DNA from: an uncultured Clostridia bacterium
GTDB lineage: Bacteria > Bacillota > Clostridia > Oscillospirales > Ruminococcaceae
DNA length: 64,000 nucleotides
Direction of reading: 5' to 3'
Assembly: GCA_947625195.1 (NCBI GenBank)
Contig: CANQNK010000013.1
Coordinates: 1-64,000 of the forward strand
Numbering within the stretch: the first letter of the stretch is position 1; each line of letters begins with the position of its first letter. A model generated the notes under the pieces. That model worked only from the letters and a program-made list of their open reading frames with translations, searched no databases and was not told the DNA's origin. The position numbers and the translations under genes were made by a program. Positions 52,337 to 60,717 of the stretch are shown piece after piece.

Positions 52337-52738
52337 TTAGTTAAACTTCATATTATCCAATTCACTATTGAATTCCTTTGTGACTTCAAGCATTACCCTA
52401 TCTCCATCAGGGATAATCTTATAGTCCTTTAAGACGGGAAACTTCTCGCCTTTGAACTTCAGCACCATTTCCTCAGCCTCCTGCTTGGATGCCAATTCAA
52501 ATGTTTCAGTGGTTCTTATCAGCTTTGCCATAGTATCATTCCTTTCCAAGCCCAGTAAATAGTCTGTGGTCACTCCGAAATATACGGCAAGTTGGGGGAG
52601 CATAGACAGATCAGGAGCGTTTACTCCGTTTTCCCAACGGGAAATGGTTTGGACGGACACTCGTAGCGCTTCCGAGAATTCTTCCTGTGTAATTCCCCGT
52701 TTCTGTCTTAACTCCTTTATTGTTCTGCCAATATCCAT
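52337..52738 (-). CDS. XRE-family regulator with C-terminal domain, 133 aa
   Basis: The helix-turn-helix is ITQEEFSEALRVSVQTISRW followed by ENGVNAPDLSMLPQLAVYFG and VTTDYLLGLERND. The last 60 residues (ASKQEAEEMVLKFKGEKFPV) form an additional domain of unknown role. ATG 52738 follows AGGAGGTCATGC. Upstream lies CTTAAC-6-GTTAAG (52815-52832), a possible operator, and then the ~150-bp repeat copy at 52859. A TGAACTTTGT decamer occurs on both sides of the gene (52324-52333 and 52750-52759). Confidence 0.88.
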   Translation of the reverse strand: MDIGRTIKELRQKRGITQEEFSEALRVSVQTISRWENGVNAPDLSMLPQLAVYFGVTTDYLLGLERNDTMAKLIRTTETFELASKQEAEEMVLKFKGEKFPVLKDYKIIPDGDRVMLEVTKEFNSELDNMKFN

Positions 52739-52858
52739 GCATGACCTCCTGAACTTTGTATCACTATGATAGCACTGCACAACTTCAAAAACCAGCACGC
52801 AAAGCGTTATTTAACTTAACACTGTCGTTAAGTCAGCAAATGACGACTCACCGGACAG

Positions 52859-53012
52859 ACATATATCCACCCCTCGTTAAACCATACCACAAAATCAGAA
52901 ATAAATCTACCGCTATCAGCCCGGCGCACGTTTTACACCGCAAGCGGAAAATTATACCGCAACGGCGCACTTTTGGGTTTTCCTCGGCTTTGTATTAAAC
53001 TCTGCAAGGTTA
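52859..53012 (-). repeat. Accessory-gene-associated repeat, copy 1
   Basis: About 150 bp, noncoding, shared with copies at 53489-53642 and 63335-63428. Conserved blocks on the plus strand here: ACATATATCC, then CCCGGCGCACGTTTTACACC, CAAGCGGAAAATTA, and GGGTTTTCCTCGGCTTTGTA. Read on the minus strand it lies immediately upstream of the XRE gene. It includes a TATAAT-like block on that strand. Confidence 0.75.
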
Positions 53013-53077
53013 TCTTTATGTTGTTGGCGATTTTGATACAGCAAGGAAAAACTCTTTATATTTTGATAAACGGAAAT

Positions 53078-53452
53078 TCATTTTTTCCCTGTTTTGATAA
53101 AGTCGATTAGTTCATCCACATCATTAAAGTCATCATAATCGCCATAAATTCCTTCCCGATGATAAACAACGCCCGCTTTTTCATTTCGTTCAAGGCAGTC
53201 TAAAAGTTCTTTTTCTCCGTATCTTTTGATAAACAAGGTAAACCCATAAGGTTTGATTTTGGATAGCAATCCTTTTCTGCATTCAGCTTTACATTCATGA
53301 CAATGTGTATAATTTTTCTCAATAGAACATTTTCTGTTTTCGCACCAGTCCTTGTCAGGACATCCTCCCGAATTACATCCGCAACAATGTTCATTCTCGC
53401 TGCATAAGCAGCATGCCAGTCCGCAGCGTGCTATTCCGAGTTCTCGTTTCAT
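53078..53452 (-). CDS. Cys-rich DUF3795-like protein
   Basis: 124 residues with 13 Cys in the first ~63 residues (ARCGLACCLCSENEHCCGCN, CENRKCSIEKNYTHCHECKA). This resembles DUF3795 proteins, which probably bind metal (zinc or an iron-sulfur cluster). A helical C-terminal part follows (YGFTLFIKRYGEKELLDCLE). Function unknown. ATG 53452 follows AGGAGGAATTAA. It is flanked on both sides by copies of the ~150-bp repeat, each pointing in the gene's direction, so gene plus repeat may move as a unit. Confidence 0.87.
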   Translation of the reverse strand: MKRELGIARCGLACCLCSENEHCCGCNSGGCPDKDWCENRKCSIEKNYTHCHECKAECRKGLLSKIKPYGFTLFIKRYGEKELLDCLERNEKAGVVYHREGIYGDYDDFNDVDELIDFIKTGKK

Positions 53453-53488
53453 TTAATTCCTCCTATAAATCCCTATTCATTGTGCGGG

Positions 53489-53642
53489 TATATATCCGCC
53501 CTTTAATCAGCCATACCAAAAATGTATATAACCCAGCTGTTGCACATCACCCGGCTCACATTTTACACCCCCAAGCGTCAACATATACCACAAAGGTACA
53601 CTTTGGGGTTTTCCTCGGCTGTTGTATCAAACCCTGCAAGAT
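53489..53642 (-). repeat. Accessory-gene-associated repeat, copy 2
   Basis: About 150 bp. Plus-strand blocks: GGTATATATCC, CCATACCA, CACCCGGCTCACATTTTACA, CCCCAAGCG, and GGGGTTTTCCTCGGCTGTTG, then CCCTGCAAGATAAT. Order and spacing match copy 1 (CTCTGCAAGGTTAT at the same end). It is directly upstream of the DUF3795-like gene and starts 19 bp beyond the fkbM stop. Confidence 0.75.
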
Positions 53643-53660
53643 AATTTCAATAGTATTATT

Positions 53661-54722
53661 TTACACAAAAAACATATTTGTCTCCCACGCGGGATAGTAA
53701 GGATAATGCCTTAAATAAAGCTTATAGGAATCATTGAGCTTTAACACCTGAAGCGGCAATTCAAACATATCAAGAAGCCTGTGATACACAGAAATACAAA
53801 GCTTTGGTGAGCATTCTTTAATGGTGTTTGCACTCCCTTTGATAGCTCTTTCCTCTTCTCCCTCTACATCATATTTTATGTAATCGGCTAGCTGACCGCT
53901 AAGAATTGAATCTACGCTCAAAGCCCTTGTTATAACGCCGCGATCAGATACTCTCGACTGTCTTCCGGAACCCTTTGAAAAAAGTAGAGTGTCCTCCTTA
54001 TCCCAAGCGGCGGCATTTATAAGGCTTATATTTTCATATCCGTCCAAAGTATTTGAAAGCTTTTTAAAATTTCTCTCATTAGGCTCTACAGCAAATATCC
54101 TTTCATAGCCCTTTGAATACGACATATATTCTAAAACCGTATCACCGTTATATGCGCCGAGGTCGATATATATTTCTTCTTTACAAGGTCTGAGTATATT
54201 TTCATAGGCCTCTGACGGAGTTGTTTCGCATCTCTTTAAATAGCTTATATCCCCGGTTATTTTGTATTTTAATATGCAGTCAAAAACCTCTCTTGACTTA
54301 TCGTCACAAAGCCTGTTGAAAACACATTTCGCCTTTTCAAAATTCCGAGTAAGCGTCTCCTTTAAAAACGGCTCTCCGCCATAAACAGCCGTATCAGGCA
54401 TAACAAGAGTGTGCTTTCTCGAAATGGCATCAATCTTATTGATAAGCTCCTCATAGCCTGCGGCAAAGGCAAGCGCTATTACAAAATCTTCGTTTTCCTT
54501 CTCAACCTCGCTAAGTCTTTTTACCTTGAAGCCCTCAAAGCTGTGTCCACGCACAAATTCATCGCTCGCAAAAATCCCGCTCGGTTTTATGTCAAACCTT
54601 TCAAACTGCCGCAAAAGCTTAATACAGCCATCGCCCATACCGTAGATGAATATCGGTCTTGTTTCGGCCTTAAGCCGCTCCCAAGAAGAGGTAAGAGAAA
54701 GATAAGAATTTATATTAAGCAT
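53661..54722 (-). CDS. FkbM family methyltransferase
   Basis: A two-domain protein. Residues 20-120 form a Rossmann-like region (RPIFIYGMGDGCIKLLRQFE). The C-terminal FkbM methyltransferase has the SAM motif EIYIDLGAYNGDTVLEYM, acidic strand IFAVEPNERNFKKL, and YIKYDVEGEEERAIKGS typical of FkbM. These enzymes O-methylate sugars or other small molecules; the substrate is unknown. It begins 4 nt after argS, so it is probably co-transcribed with it. The ATG 54722 has a weak ribosome site within the argS end. Confidence 0.88.
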   Translation of the reverse strand: MLNINSYLSLTSSWERLKAETRPIFIYGMGDGCIKLLRQFERFDIKPSGIFASDEFVRGHSFEGFKVKRLSEVEKENEDFVIALAFAAGYEELINKIDAISRKHTLVMPDTAVYGGEPFLKETLTRNFEKAKCVFNRLCDDKSREVFDCILKYKITGDISYLKRCETTPSEAYENILRPCKEEIYIDLGAYNGDTVLEYMSYSKGYERIFAVEPNERNFKKLSNTLDGYENISLINAAAWDKEDTLLFSKGSGRQSRVSDRGVITRALSVDSILSGQLADYIKYDVEGEEERAIKGSANTIKECSPKLCISVYHRLLDMFELPLQVLKLNDSYKLYLRHYPYYPAWETNMFFV

Positions 54723-54725
54723 CTG

Positions 54726-56411
54726 TTACATATGCTCCGGGCAGGTGATCTTAAGCATATCCAAAATGTTCTTGATAACCTGCTTAACGGCTAAGCACAA
54801 GGAGATCCTTGCCTGCATAAGACGAGCGTCATCACACTTTACCCTGCAAGCTGAATAAAACTTATGGTAAAGTGTCGCCGCCTCAACGACATATCTCGTA
54901 ACACCCGCCGGATCGTAATCTCTGGCAGATTCGTCAATGCAGTCGGGAAGCTTTGCCAAAAACTTGATTAGCTCTTTTTCCTCCGGCTGACAAAGAAGCT
55001 TTACAGCCTCTTCGTCGTACTCCGAAAAGCTTATGTTTTCATCCTCAAGATTTTTAATGATCGAACATATCCTTGCGTGGGCGTACTGAACGTAATAAAC
55101 AGGATTCTGGCTTGTTTCGCTAACAGCAAGATCAAGATCAAAATCAAAATGCGAATTAGGCTCTCTCAGGTTAAAGAAAAACCTTGCGGCGTCTATCGGA
55201 ATTTCATCAAGCAATGTTGACAGAGTGATCGCCTTTCCCGAACGTTTTGAAAGCTTATACCTTTCTCCGTCTTTGACCAGATTCACCATCTGCATTATGA
55301 CCATATCAAGCTTTTCTGCGTCCACTCCCAAAGCAGACATAGCCGCTTTCATTCGGGGAATATAGCCGTGGTGATCCGCACCGAGTATATCTATTGCCTT
55401 GTCAAAGCCTCTTGTGACAAGCTTATTGTAGTGATAGGCTATATCCGGCACAAAGTAGGTCGGCACGCCGTTATCCCGGACAAGCACCCTGTCCTTTTCA
55501 TCGCCGAATTTCGACGACATAAACCATAGCGCTCCGTCCTTATCATAAGTATATCCGCTTGCTTTCAGCTTTTGTATTATTTCGGTTACCGCGCCGCTCT
55601 CGTGAAGCTCGCTTTCCTTAAACCACCTGTCGTAGGTGATCCGGTACTTTGAAAGATCCTCCTCAAGCGTTTTTATGTTTTTTGGCAACGCAAAGTCACA
55701 AAGCGCCTGTCTGCGCTCCTCGGCGCTGCGATTTATGTAGCTGTCGCCGTATTTTTGGGAAAAGGCCTTGGCGTGCTCGGTTATATCCTCCCCCATATAT
55801 GCGTCCTCAGGCATTTCTATATCGTCCTTATAAAGCTGAAGATAGCGCGCTTCAAGCGAGGTTTTAAACTTTTCTATCTGATTTCCCGCATCGTTTACAT
55901 AAAACTCTCTCATAACATCATATCCGGCTTTTTGCATAACAGACGCTAAACAGTCACCTATTGCTCCTCCTCTTGCGTTTCCTATGTGCATAGGCCCTGT
56001 GGGGTTAGCTGAAACAAACTCAACCAAAACCTTTTTTCCTTTTCCGGTGTCGGTCTCACCGTAATGCTCTTTTGATGATATTATTTCCCCCACGGCTTTT
56101 GAAAACCATATTGGAGAGAAAAAAAAGTTTAAAAACCCCGGACCAGCGGTCTCACACTTTTCAAAATAGCCCGAACCGAGATAAGCCTTTTTTGATATCA
56201 TATCGGCAATATCCCTTGGGGACTTTTTAAACGCTCTTGCACAGACCATCGCAACATTTGAAGACATATCTCCGTTTTTGCTGTCGGCGGGGATCTCAAT
56301 ATTAAATTCCGGTATAGGCTCATCTGCAAGCGCGCCCTCTGAAATAAGCTCCCTCAGCGCACGCAAAACCATTTCCTTTACCTGGGCCTTTGCCTCATTT
56401 ATCATATTCAT
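54726..56411 (-). CDS. argS: Arginyl-tRNA synthetase
   Basis: Charges tRNA-Arg. The class I signature is SANPTGPMHIGNARGGAIGD (HIGN); the second motif is RYKLSKRSGKAITL (KMSKS-like). The N-terminal Add-1 domain and the C-terminal DALR anticodon domain (VYYVQYAHARICSIIKNLED through the end) are present. 561 residues is normal. The start ATG 56411 follows GAGGAGAAGTTTAAA. No T-box leader is seen. It lies downstream of a DUF1934 protein, the usual argS neighbour in Firmicutes. Confidence 0.97.
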   Translation of the reverse strand: MNMINEAKAQVKEMVLRALRELISEGALADEPIPEFNIEIPADSKNGDMSSNVAMVCARAFKKSPRDIADMISKKAYLGSGYFEKCETAGPGFLNFFFSPIWFSKAVGEIISSKEHYGETDTGKGKKVLVEFVSANPTGPMHIGNARGGAIGDCLASVMQKAGYDVMREFYVNDAGNQIEKFKTSLEARYLQLYKDDIEMPEDAYMGEDITEHAKAFSQKYGDSYINRSAEERRQALCDFALPKNIKTLEEDLSKYRITYDRWFKESELHESGAVTEIIQKLKASGYTYDKDGALWFMSSKFGDEKDRVLVRDNGVPTYFVPDIAYHYNKLVTRGFDKAIDILGADHHGYIPRMKAAMSALGVDAEKLDMVIMQMVNLVKDGERYKLSKRSGKAITLSTLLDEIPIDAARFFFNLREPNSHFDFDLDLAVSETSQNPVYYVQYAHARICSIIKNLEDENISFSEYDEEAVKLLCQPEEKELIKFLAKLPDCIDESARDYDPAGVTRYVVEAATLYHKFYSACRVKCDDARLMQARISLCLAVKQVIKNILDMLKITCPEHM

Positions 56412-56468
56412 TTTAAACTTCTCCTCTCGCAGTGTGTGAAGCTGCTCACATTATTATGCTGTACGGTA

Positions 56469-56894
56469 TCAGGCCTCAGTTACATTTATAGAAACCTCGT
56501 AATTTCCGAGAAGGCTTGCTTCAACATCTATAACATATTTAAAAAATAAATCTCCGCCGTTATCTCCTAGTGTAGATTTAATATCTCCGGTCTGAATACC
56601 CATCTGTATAGCTCCGTACGGAGTTCCGTAGCGACAGTAATGCTTTTTGTTTTTATCTATTATAAGCTGGCTTTGCGCCGCTCCCGTTCTGTTTAAAACC
56701 ACTTTATCGCTTCCCGTAACGGTAAGCGTGGTAGAACAGCCGTCAAAGCCCGTAGCCTCCGTCTCATCATAGCTTATAACATAGCCATCGTCGGTTTTAA
56801 AAAACTGTCCGCCGGTTATTATCTCGGTCTCCTCGCTTAGGTTACCGTCGTACTGCTTTGTTTTAAAGGTTATCAAAACGTTTTTTTCTTCCAT
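56469..56894 (-). CDS. DUF1934 protein (YwiB-like)
   Basis: A 141-residue beta-barrel protein of the calycin-like DUF1934 family: ITFKTKQYDGNLSEETEIIT, YVISYDETEATGFDGCSTTL, and YCRYGTPYGAIQMGIQTGDI. Function unknown. It is next to argS, a conserved arrangement (ywiB-argS), and 19 nt downstream of murI. The start ATG follows GGCAGGAAT. Confidence 0.9.
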   Translation of the reverse strand: MEEKNVLITFKTKQYDGNLSEETEIITGGQFFKTDDGYVISYDETEATGFDGCSTTLTVTGSDKVVLNRTGAAQSQLIIDKNKKHYCRYGTPYGAIQMGIQTGDIKSTLGDNGGDLFFKYVIDVEASLLGNYEVSINVTEA

Positions 56895-56913
56895 ATTCCT
56901 GCCTCTTAAAAAA

Positions 56914-57723
56914 TTATTTCAATACGCACTGCGAAATCGCCGCGTTTATATTATGTCCGAGAAATGTTTCAACATTCTCGGTAAAAAGCTCTACGCTGTC
57001 TGTGCAGTAAAGCTCAAGTCTTCCCTCTTCCTTTCTGTCTGACAAGAGGTTTTCGTTTTGTAAAACACGCTTTGCAAACTTTGCCGCCTCTGCGCCGGAA
57101 GAAACAAGAGAAACACCGCTGCCCAATACATTTTCAAACACGCCTTTCAAATGCGGATAATGTGTGCAGCCCATAATAAGCGTGTCCACTTCCTCATCGA
57201 TCATAACATTAAGGTAATCTCTTGAAATGGCAGTGGATATCGGGTCGTCGGGCGAGGTGTAACCGTTTTCAACAAGCGGAACAAACATAGGACACGCCTT
57301 TGTTACAACTTTAACATCAGGTGCAATATCATTTATTGCCTGCTCGTATGCCTTTGATTTTATAGTTGCACTTGTTCCTATAACCCCTATTCTTTTGTTC
57401 TTGGTTTTCTTTAGTGCCTCTGCCACGGCAGGATAAACAACTCCCGTGCAAAGCTTTTTTTTGTCAAAGACCGGTCTTTTCATCATAACAGAAGAAACCG
57501 TTCCGCAGGCTACTATAAACATCTTAACCTTGTGCTCCTCCAGAAATCTGGCGTCCTGCAAGGCATATCCGTAAACGGTATCTCCTGACTTTGTTCCATA
57601 AGGAATACGCGCGGTATCTCCCAAATATATCACATTTTCGTTAGGAAGTATTTGCTTTAGTTCCTTTACGCAGGTAAGTCCGCCTACTCCCGAATCAAAA
57701 ACGCCTATGGCATAGTCTTTCAT
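56914..57723 (-). CDS. murI: Glutamate racemase
   Basis: Makes D-glutamate for peptidoglycan. FDSGVGGLTCVKELKQILPN, GDTARIPYGTKS, first catalytic Cys in IVACGTVSS (Gly where many enzymes have Asn), and second Cys in IMGCTHYPHLKGV. 269 residues is normal. It is 17 nt after ddl; together they supply both D-amino-acid steps of the cell-wall stem peptide. Confidence 0.96.
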   Translation of the reverse strand: MKDYAIGVFDSGVGGLTCVKELKQILPNENVIYLGDTARIPYGTKSGDTVYGYALQDARFLEEHKVKMFIVACGTVSSVMMKRPVFDKKKLCTGVVYPAVAEALKKTKNKRIGVIGTSATIKSKAYEQAINDIAPDVKVVTKACPMFVPLVENGYTSPDDPISTAISRDYLNVMIDEEVDTLIMGCTHYPHLKGVFENVLGSGVSLVSSGAEAAKFAKRVLQNENLLSDRKEEGRLELYCTDSVELFTENVETFLGHNINAAISQCVLK

Positions 57724-57740
57724 TGTGTCTGTCTCCCGAT

Positions 57741-58805
57741 CTATCTTTCAAACGCCAGATTTATCAGCCTATCCGTCTGCTCCTGCAAAGTAAGTCCGAA
57801 GTGTTCCATAAGCTGAGGATACATACTGATTTTTGTATGTCCGGGAAGCGTGTTTACCTCATTCAGATAAACATCGCCGTTTTCACAGCAGAAAAAGTCA
57901 ACTCTTGCCAGACCCGAACAGCCGAGAACCTTATATGCCTTGATTGCTATCTCTCTTATCTCGTCAATTTTTTCCTGAGACATGTTTCTAGCGGGAATGT
58001 AGGTTTTGCTCTCAGCGTTTTGATACTTTGCGTCAAAATCGTAAAACTCGTTTGCTGCCGCAATTTCACCGACGGTTGACGCTGTAATCGAAGAGTTTCC
58101 CATTACCGCGCACTCGCATTCTGTTCCTGATATTCCCTGCTCTACAATCACCTTTGCATCGTGAGAAAAGGCGGTTTTGATCCCTGCAATAAGCTCGTCT
58201 ATATTGCCCGTCTTGGAAATTCCAACAGAAGAACCGCAGTTTGCAGGCTTTACAAATATGGGATACTCAAGCTCTCTGTCCGCTTTTTTGGCAAATTCGT
58301 TAATTGAATCTATTTCGTTCGCTTTTATAGTCAACCACTTTGCGGTCTTAATCTTGTTTGCCTCAAGAATTATGTGAGTTAAATCCTTATCCATACAGTT
58401 CGCCGATGATATAAGGTCACAGCCGACAAACGGCATCTGCGCAAGCGTCAAAAGCCCCTGAATGGTTCCGTCCTCCCCGTTTTTTCCGTGCAAAACAGGG
58501 AATACCACGTCTACCTTTATATGCTGAACCGCACCGTCGTCCATTATCGCCAGAAAACCCTTGTGTATCGGATCGGGGCTTAAAACGCAGGACACGTTGT
58601 CGGGATTTGACTCCCACAATCCGTTTTCAATTGAATCTACATCTCCGGTATATAAAAGCCATCTGCCTTTTTTGGTGATTCCTATCATAACTATCTCATA
58701 TTTGTCGGTTGAGATGTTCCTTATGATATTAGATGCCGAAATCAGCGATATGCTGTGTTCGTTTGATTTCCCTCCGAAAATCACCGCTACTCTTTTTTTT
58801 GCCAT
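57741..58805 (-). CDS. ddl: D-alanine--D-alanine ligase
   Basis: ATP-grasp ligase joining two D-Ala for peptidoglycan. VAVIFGGKSNEHSISLISA at the start, FPVLHGKNGEDGTIQGLL, FVKPANCGSSVGISK, and EVNTLPGHTKISMYPQLMEH at the end are family signatures. 354 residues is normal. ATG 58805 has GAGGGTG upstream; the open frame to 58976 is an unsupported extension overlapping the promoter. No vanH/vanX genes are adjacent, so this is the housekeeping enzyme. Confidence 0.95.
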   Translation of the reverse strand: MAKKRVAVIFGGKSNEHSISLISASNIIRNISTDKYEIVMIGITKKGRWLLYTGDVDSIENGLWESNPDNVSCVLSPDPIHKGFLAIMDDGAVQHIKVDVVFPVLHGKNGEDGTIQGLLTLAQMPFVGCDLISSANCMDKDLTHIILEANKIKTAKWLTIKANEIDSINEFAKKADRELEYPIFVKPANCGSSVGISKTGNIDELIAGIKTAFSHDAKVIVEQGISGTECECAVMGNSSITASTVGEIAAANEFYDFDAKYQNAESKTYIPARNMSQEKIDEIREIAIKAYKVLGCSGLARVDFFCCENGDVYLNEVNTLPGHTKISMYPQLMEHFGLTLQEQTDRLINLAFER

Positions 58806-58947
58806 ATAAACACCCTCTTGTGCAGAAAATTGCTCTGTGATTTGCTGCCGTAAAACCTTTGTATGCGCAAAGGCGCGTAACTCTCCGTTTTTTATTTTCG
58901 TTATAATCAGTTTATTCTTGATCGCGATATAACATACATACAATATA

Positions 58948-58976
58948 ATTGTACCATAAAGTTTATTAAAATGCAA
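58948..58976 (-). promoter_or_regulatory. Promoter of the ddl-murI-DUF1934-argS cluster
   Basis: On the minus strand TTGCAT (58971-58976), 17-nt spacer, TACAAT (58948-58953). It leaves a leader of about 135 nt before ddl. The rest of the gap to the TetR gene (58977-59078) shows no gene. Confidence 0.65.
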
Positions 58977-59078
58977 TTTAAATTTTTTATATCTAAGTTT
59001 TTTGTCAAATAGACATCACTGCAAATTCCCACTAACGCTATGCCATTTTTCTAAAAGGTGAAATTTCATTCAGAGGGA

Positions 59079-59107
59079 TTGACAAAGTTAGTGTTACGGC
59101 TTATAAT
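59079..59107 (+). promoter_or_regulatory. Consensus promoter of the tetR-CPBP operon
   Basis: TTGACA (59079-59084), 17-nt spacer, TATAAT (59102-59107). The palindromic operator begins at the next base. Confidence 0.9.
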
Positions 59108-59135
59108 ATAACTATCGTTATATAACGATAGTTAT
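59108..59135. promoter_or_regulatory. 28-bp perfect palindrome, TetR-type operator
   Basis: ATAACTATCGTTAT (59108-59121) is followed by its exact inverse to 59135. It starts directly after the -10 and covers the transcription start, so the TetR-family product would shut off its own operon. The half-site is ACTATCGTTATA. Confidence 0.85.
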
Positions 59136-59154
59136 TAAAAAAGAAGGGAAAACC

Positions 59155-59727
59155 ATGCCCCCAAAACCTAAAATCACAAAAGATATGGTCATTGACACTG
59201 CCTTTGAGGTTGCCCGTGAAACGGGTTGGGAAAACATCAATGCAAGAACCGTCGCAGAAAAGTTGAACTGTTCTACGCAGCCTATTATGTACCACTTTTC
59301 AACAATTGAGAAATTGAAAAAAGCCGCTTATGCAAAAGCAGACTGCTATCATTCTGAATACCTGATGAATATTGAAAGCCCGCACAAAGGCGTTATGCTC
59401 GGAATTGGGTTGAATTATATCCGCTTTGCGATTGAAGAACCGCATTTGTTCCGTTTCCTTTTTCAATCAAACTTTTTTGCGGGAACGACTTTGCTTGAAA
59501 TGATAGACGCCGAAGAACTTGCTCCTGTTCTTTTAGCAATGCAGGGAGCAGTCGGAGGAAGCATAGAGCAAGTAAAAGAAATCTTTATGACAGTTTTTTT
59601 ATTTGCTCACGGATATGCGAGTATCATCGCTAACAATTCATTGGAATTCGACGAGGAGCTCATAAAATCTCATTTGGAGCGGGCATACAGAGGCGCAATA
59701 TTGGCAGCGCAGGAGGAAAAGAAATGA
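59155..59727 (+). CDS. TetR/AcrR family transcriptional regulator
   Basis: The N-terminal HTH is MVIDTAFEVARETGWENINA followed by RTVAEKLNCSTQPIMYHFST and IEKLKKAAYAKADCY. The rest is an all-helical ligand domain (KGVMLGIGLNYIRFAIEEPH). 190 residues fits. ATG 59155 follows GAAGGGAAAACC. It overlaps the downstream CPBP protease gene by 4 nt, so the two are co-translated. It most likely binds the 28-bp palindrome in front of it; the inducer is unknown. Confidence 0.92.
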   Translation: MPPKPKITKDMVIDTAFEVARETGWENINARTVAEKLNCSTQPIMYHFSTIEKLKKAAYAKADCYHSEYLMNIESPHKGVMLGIGLNYIRFAIEEPHLFRFLFQSNFFAGTTLLEMIDAEELAPVLLAMQGAVGGSIEQVKEIFMTVFLFAHGYASIIANNSLEFDEELIKSHLERAYRGAILAAQEEKK

Positions 59728-60401
59728 ATGGTCAACAGGTTATTGAGAATAACAAAAAAAGTGTTGTACTCACGGTTATAGGCGTGACAATAATGATATT
59801 ATTGACGGCAACGAAAGTTGTGCCGTCCTCGAAAATAGCAGGTTATTCCGTATTTGTGGGGATTGCATTTTTCTTTATTACAGAAGCAGTCGCCAAAACA
59901 CCGAATGCCGAATCGGGATTGCGTTTTAAAACAATTTTGGAGGATATTAAAAAGCCGGGTGTAATTGCATGGGCGCTGCTGCCGAGTGTGAGCGGTATTG
60001 TAACGCTTGTTACTGGAAATCTGATTTTCGGTGGGGAATTTGTTGACCATGTAATGGGACGGACGAGTTCTAACCTGTCTTTTGATAAAACAGCACTGCT
60101 AATAGGTCAGGTTATCGTTACGGCATTTGGCGAAGAAATCGCGTATCGGGGTTTCTTCCTTGGGAAAGGTATGAAGATATTTCCATTTTGGATCTGCGCA
60201 GTGGTTTCATCGCTTACTTTCGCAGCAGGGCATATTTCCGCAGGAAACAAAGGAGTCGTGCTTTATGATGTCGCCGCTGTATTAATTGACAGTTTGATTT
60301 TCTCGGTGATTTATCATAAATCGGGTAATTGCGTTATCAGCACCTTTTCGCACATTCTCGGAAACGCAATATCCCTTGCAGCCGTGTTTGCATTCTTTTA
60401 A
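59724..60401 (+). CDS. CPBP family intramembrane metalloprotease (CAAX-protease-like)
   Basis: A multi-helix membrane protein with the Abi/CAAX protease motifs: GEEIAYRGFFLGKGM (EExxxR), LTFAAGHISAG (FxxxH) and FSHILGNAIS (HxxxN/D). 225 residues and about six helices. Such proteins act in bacteriocin immunity, surface-protein processing or stress responses; none is shown here. Overlapping start with the TetR gene suggests inducible expression, as for a protective membrane function. Ends at a terminator (60422). Confidence 0.88.
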   Translation: MNGQQVIENNKKSVVLTVIGVTIMILLTATKVVPSSKIAGYSVFVGIAFFFITEAVAKTPNAESGLRFKTILEDIKKPGVIAWALLPSVSGIVTLVTGNLIFGGEFVDHVMGRTSSNLSFDKTALLIGQVIVTAFGEEIAYRGFFLGKGMKIFPFWICAVVSSLTFAAGHISAGNKGVVLYDVAAVLIDSLIFSVIYHKSGNCVISTFSHILGNAISLAAVFAFF

Positions 60402-60421
60402 GTCAGGATAAATTATATAAT

Positions 60422-60471
60422 AAGAGCCGATGATTTTGTGAGATACCCTCACGGATCGTCGGCTTTTATTT
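60422..60471 (+). terminator. Terminator of the tetR-CPBP operon
   Basis: AGAGCCGATGAT with inner GTGAG pairs with CTCAC and ATCGTCGGCTTT, followed by TTATTT. Slight bulges only. Confidence 0.75.
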
Positions 60472-60487
60472 CATATTCTTACTGATC

Positions 60488-60597
60488 TGCCCAGCGGCAG
60501 AAAAGAAAAAAACCGCTGCCGGGCAGGTAATTTCCTACGCTCAAATTACAAATCTATTGGCAAGCAGCAGTTTAGATTAAGCCGCTGCTTCTTTTTG
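60488..60597 (+). other. Two hairpins, probable mobile-element remnant
   Basis: CTGCCC-AGCGG pairs with CCGCT-GCC-GGGCAG (60488-60529). A second stem, AAGCAGC (60562-60568) with GCTGCTT (60584-60590), is followed by CTTTTTG and looks like an intrinsic terminator. No gene ends here now. With the next two small genes, this suggests the leftover of an integrated element. Confidence 0.45.
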
Positions 60598-60659
60598 TCC
60601 CCCAATCAAGACAAAGGCTTATTCCCGATAAATACGACGGCTAACAGGAGGTAGCCGCC

Positions 60660-60716
60660 ATGAAGCCTATTCCATATCGACAAATACTTAATGGTACATC
60701 CGCCAAAAAGCGATGA
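60660..60716 (+). CDS. Possible 18-aa peptide or decayed gene start
   Basis: ATG 60660 has a strong ribosome site (AGGAGGTAGCCGCC) and opens MKPIPYRQILNGTSAKKR before TGA at 60714. The strong site with such a short frame suggests the 5' remnant of an element gene rather than a true peptide, though a small peptide cannot be excluded. It stops 1 nt before the stop of the convergent gene. Confidence 0.3.
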   Translation: MKPIPYRQILNGTSAKKR

Positions 60717-60717
60717 A

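Noticed and set aside
52337..53452. Toxin-antitoxin pair made of the XRE and DUF3795 genes
   Set aside because: They are 340 bp apart with a repeat between them and separate ribosome sites; no toxin fold is seen in the Cys-rich protein.
56412..56468. T-box leader for argS
   Set aside because: The gap is only 57 nt, too short for a T-box, and no T-box consensus (TGGNACCGCG-like) is present.
57741..58805. Vancomycin-resistance-type ligase
   Set aside because: No vanH, vanX or van regulators are adjacent; position next to murI and argS fits housekeeping ddl.
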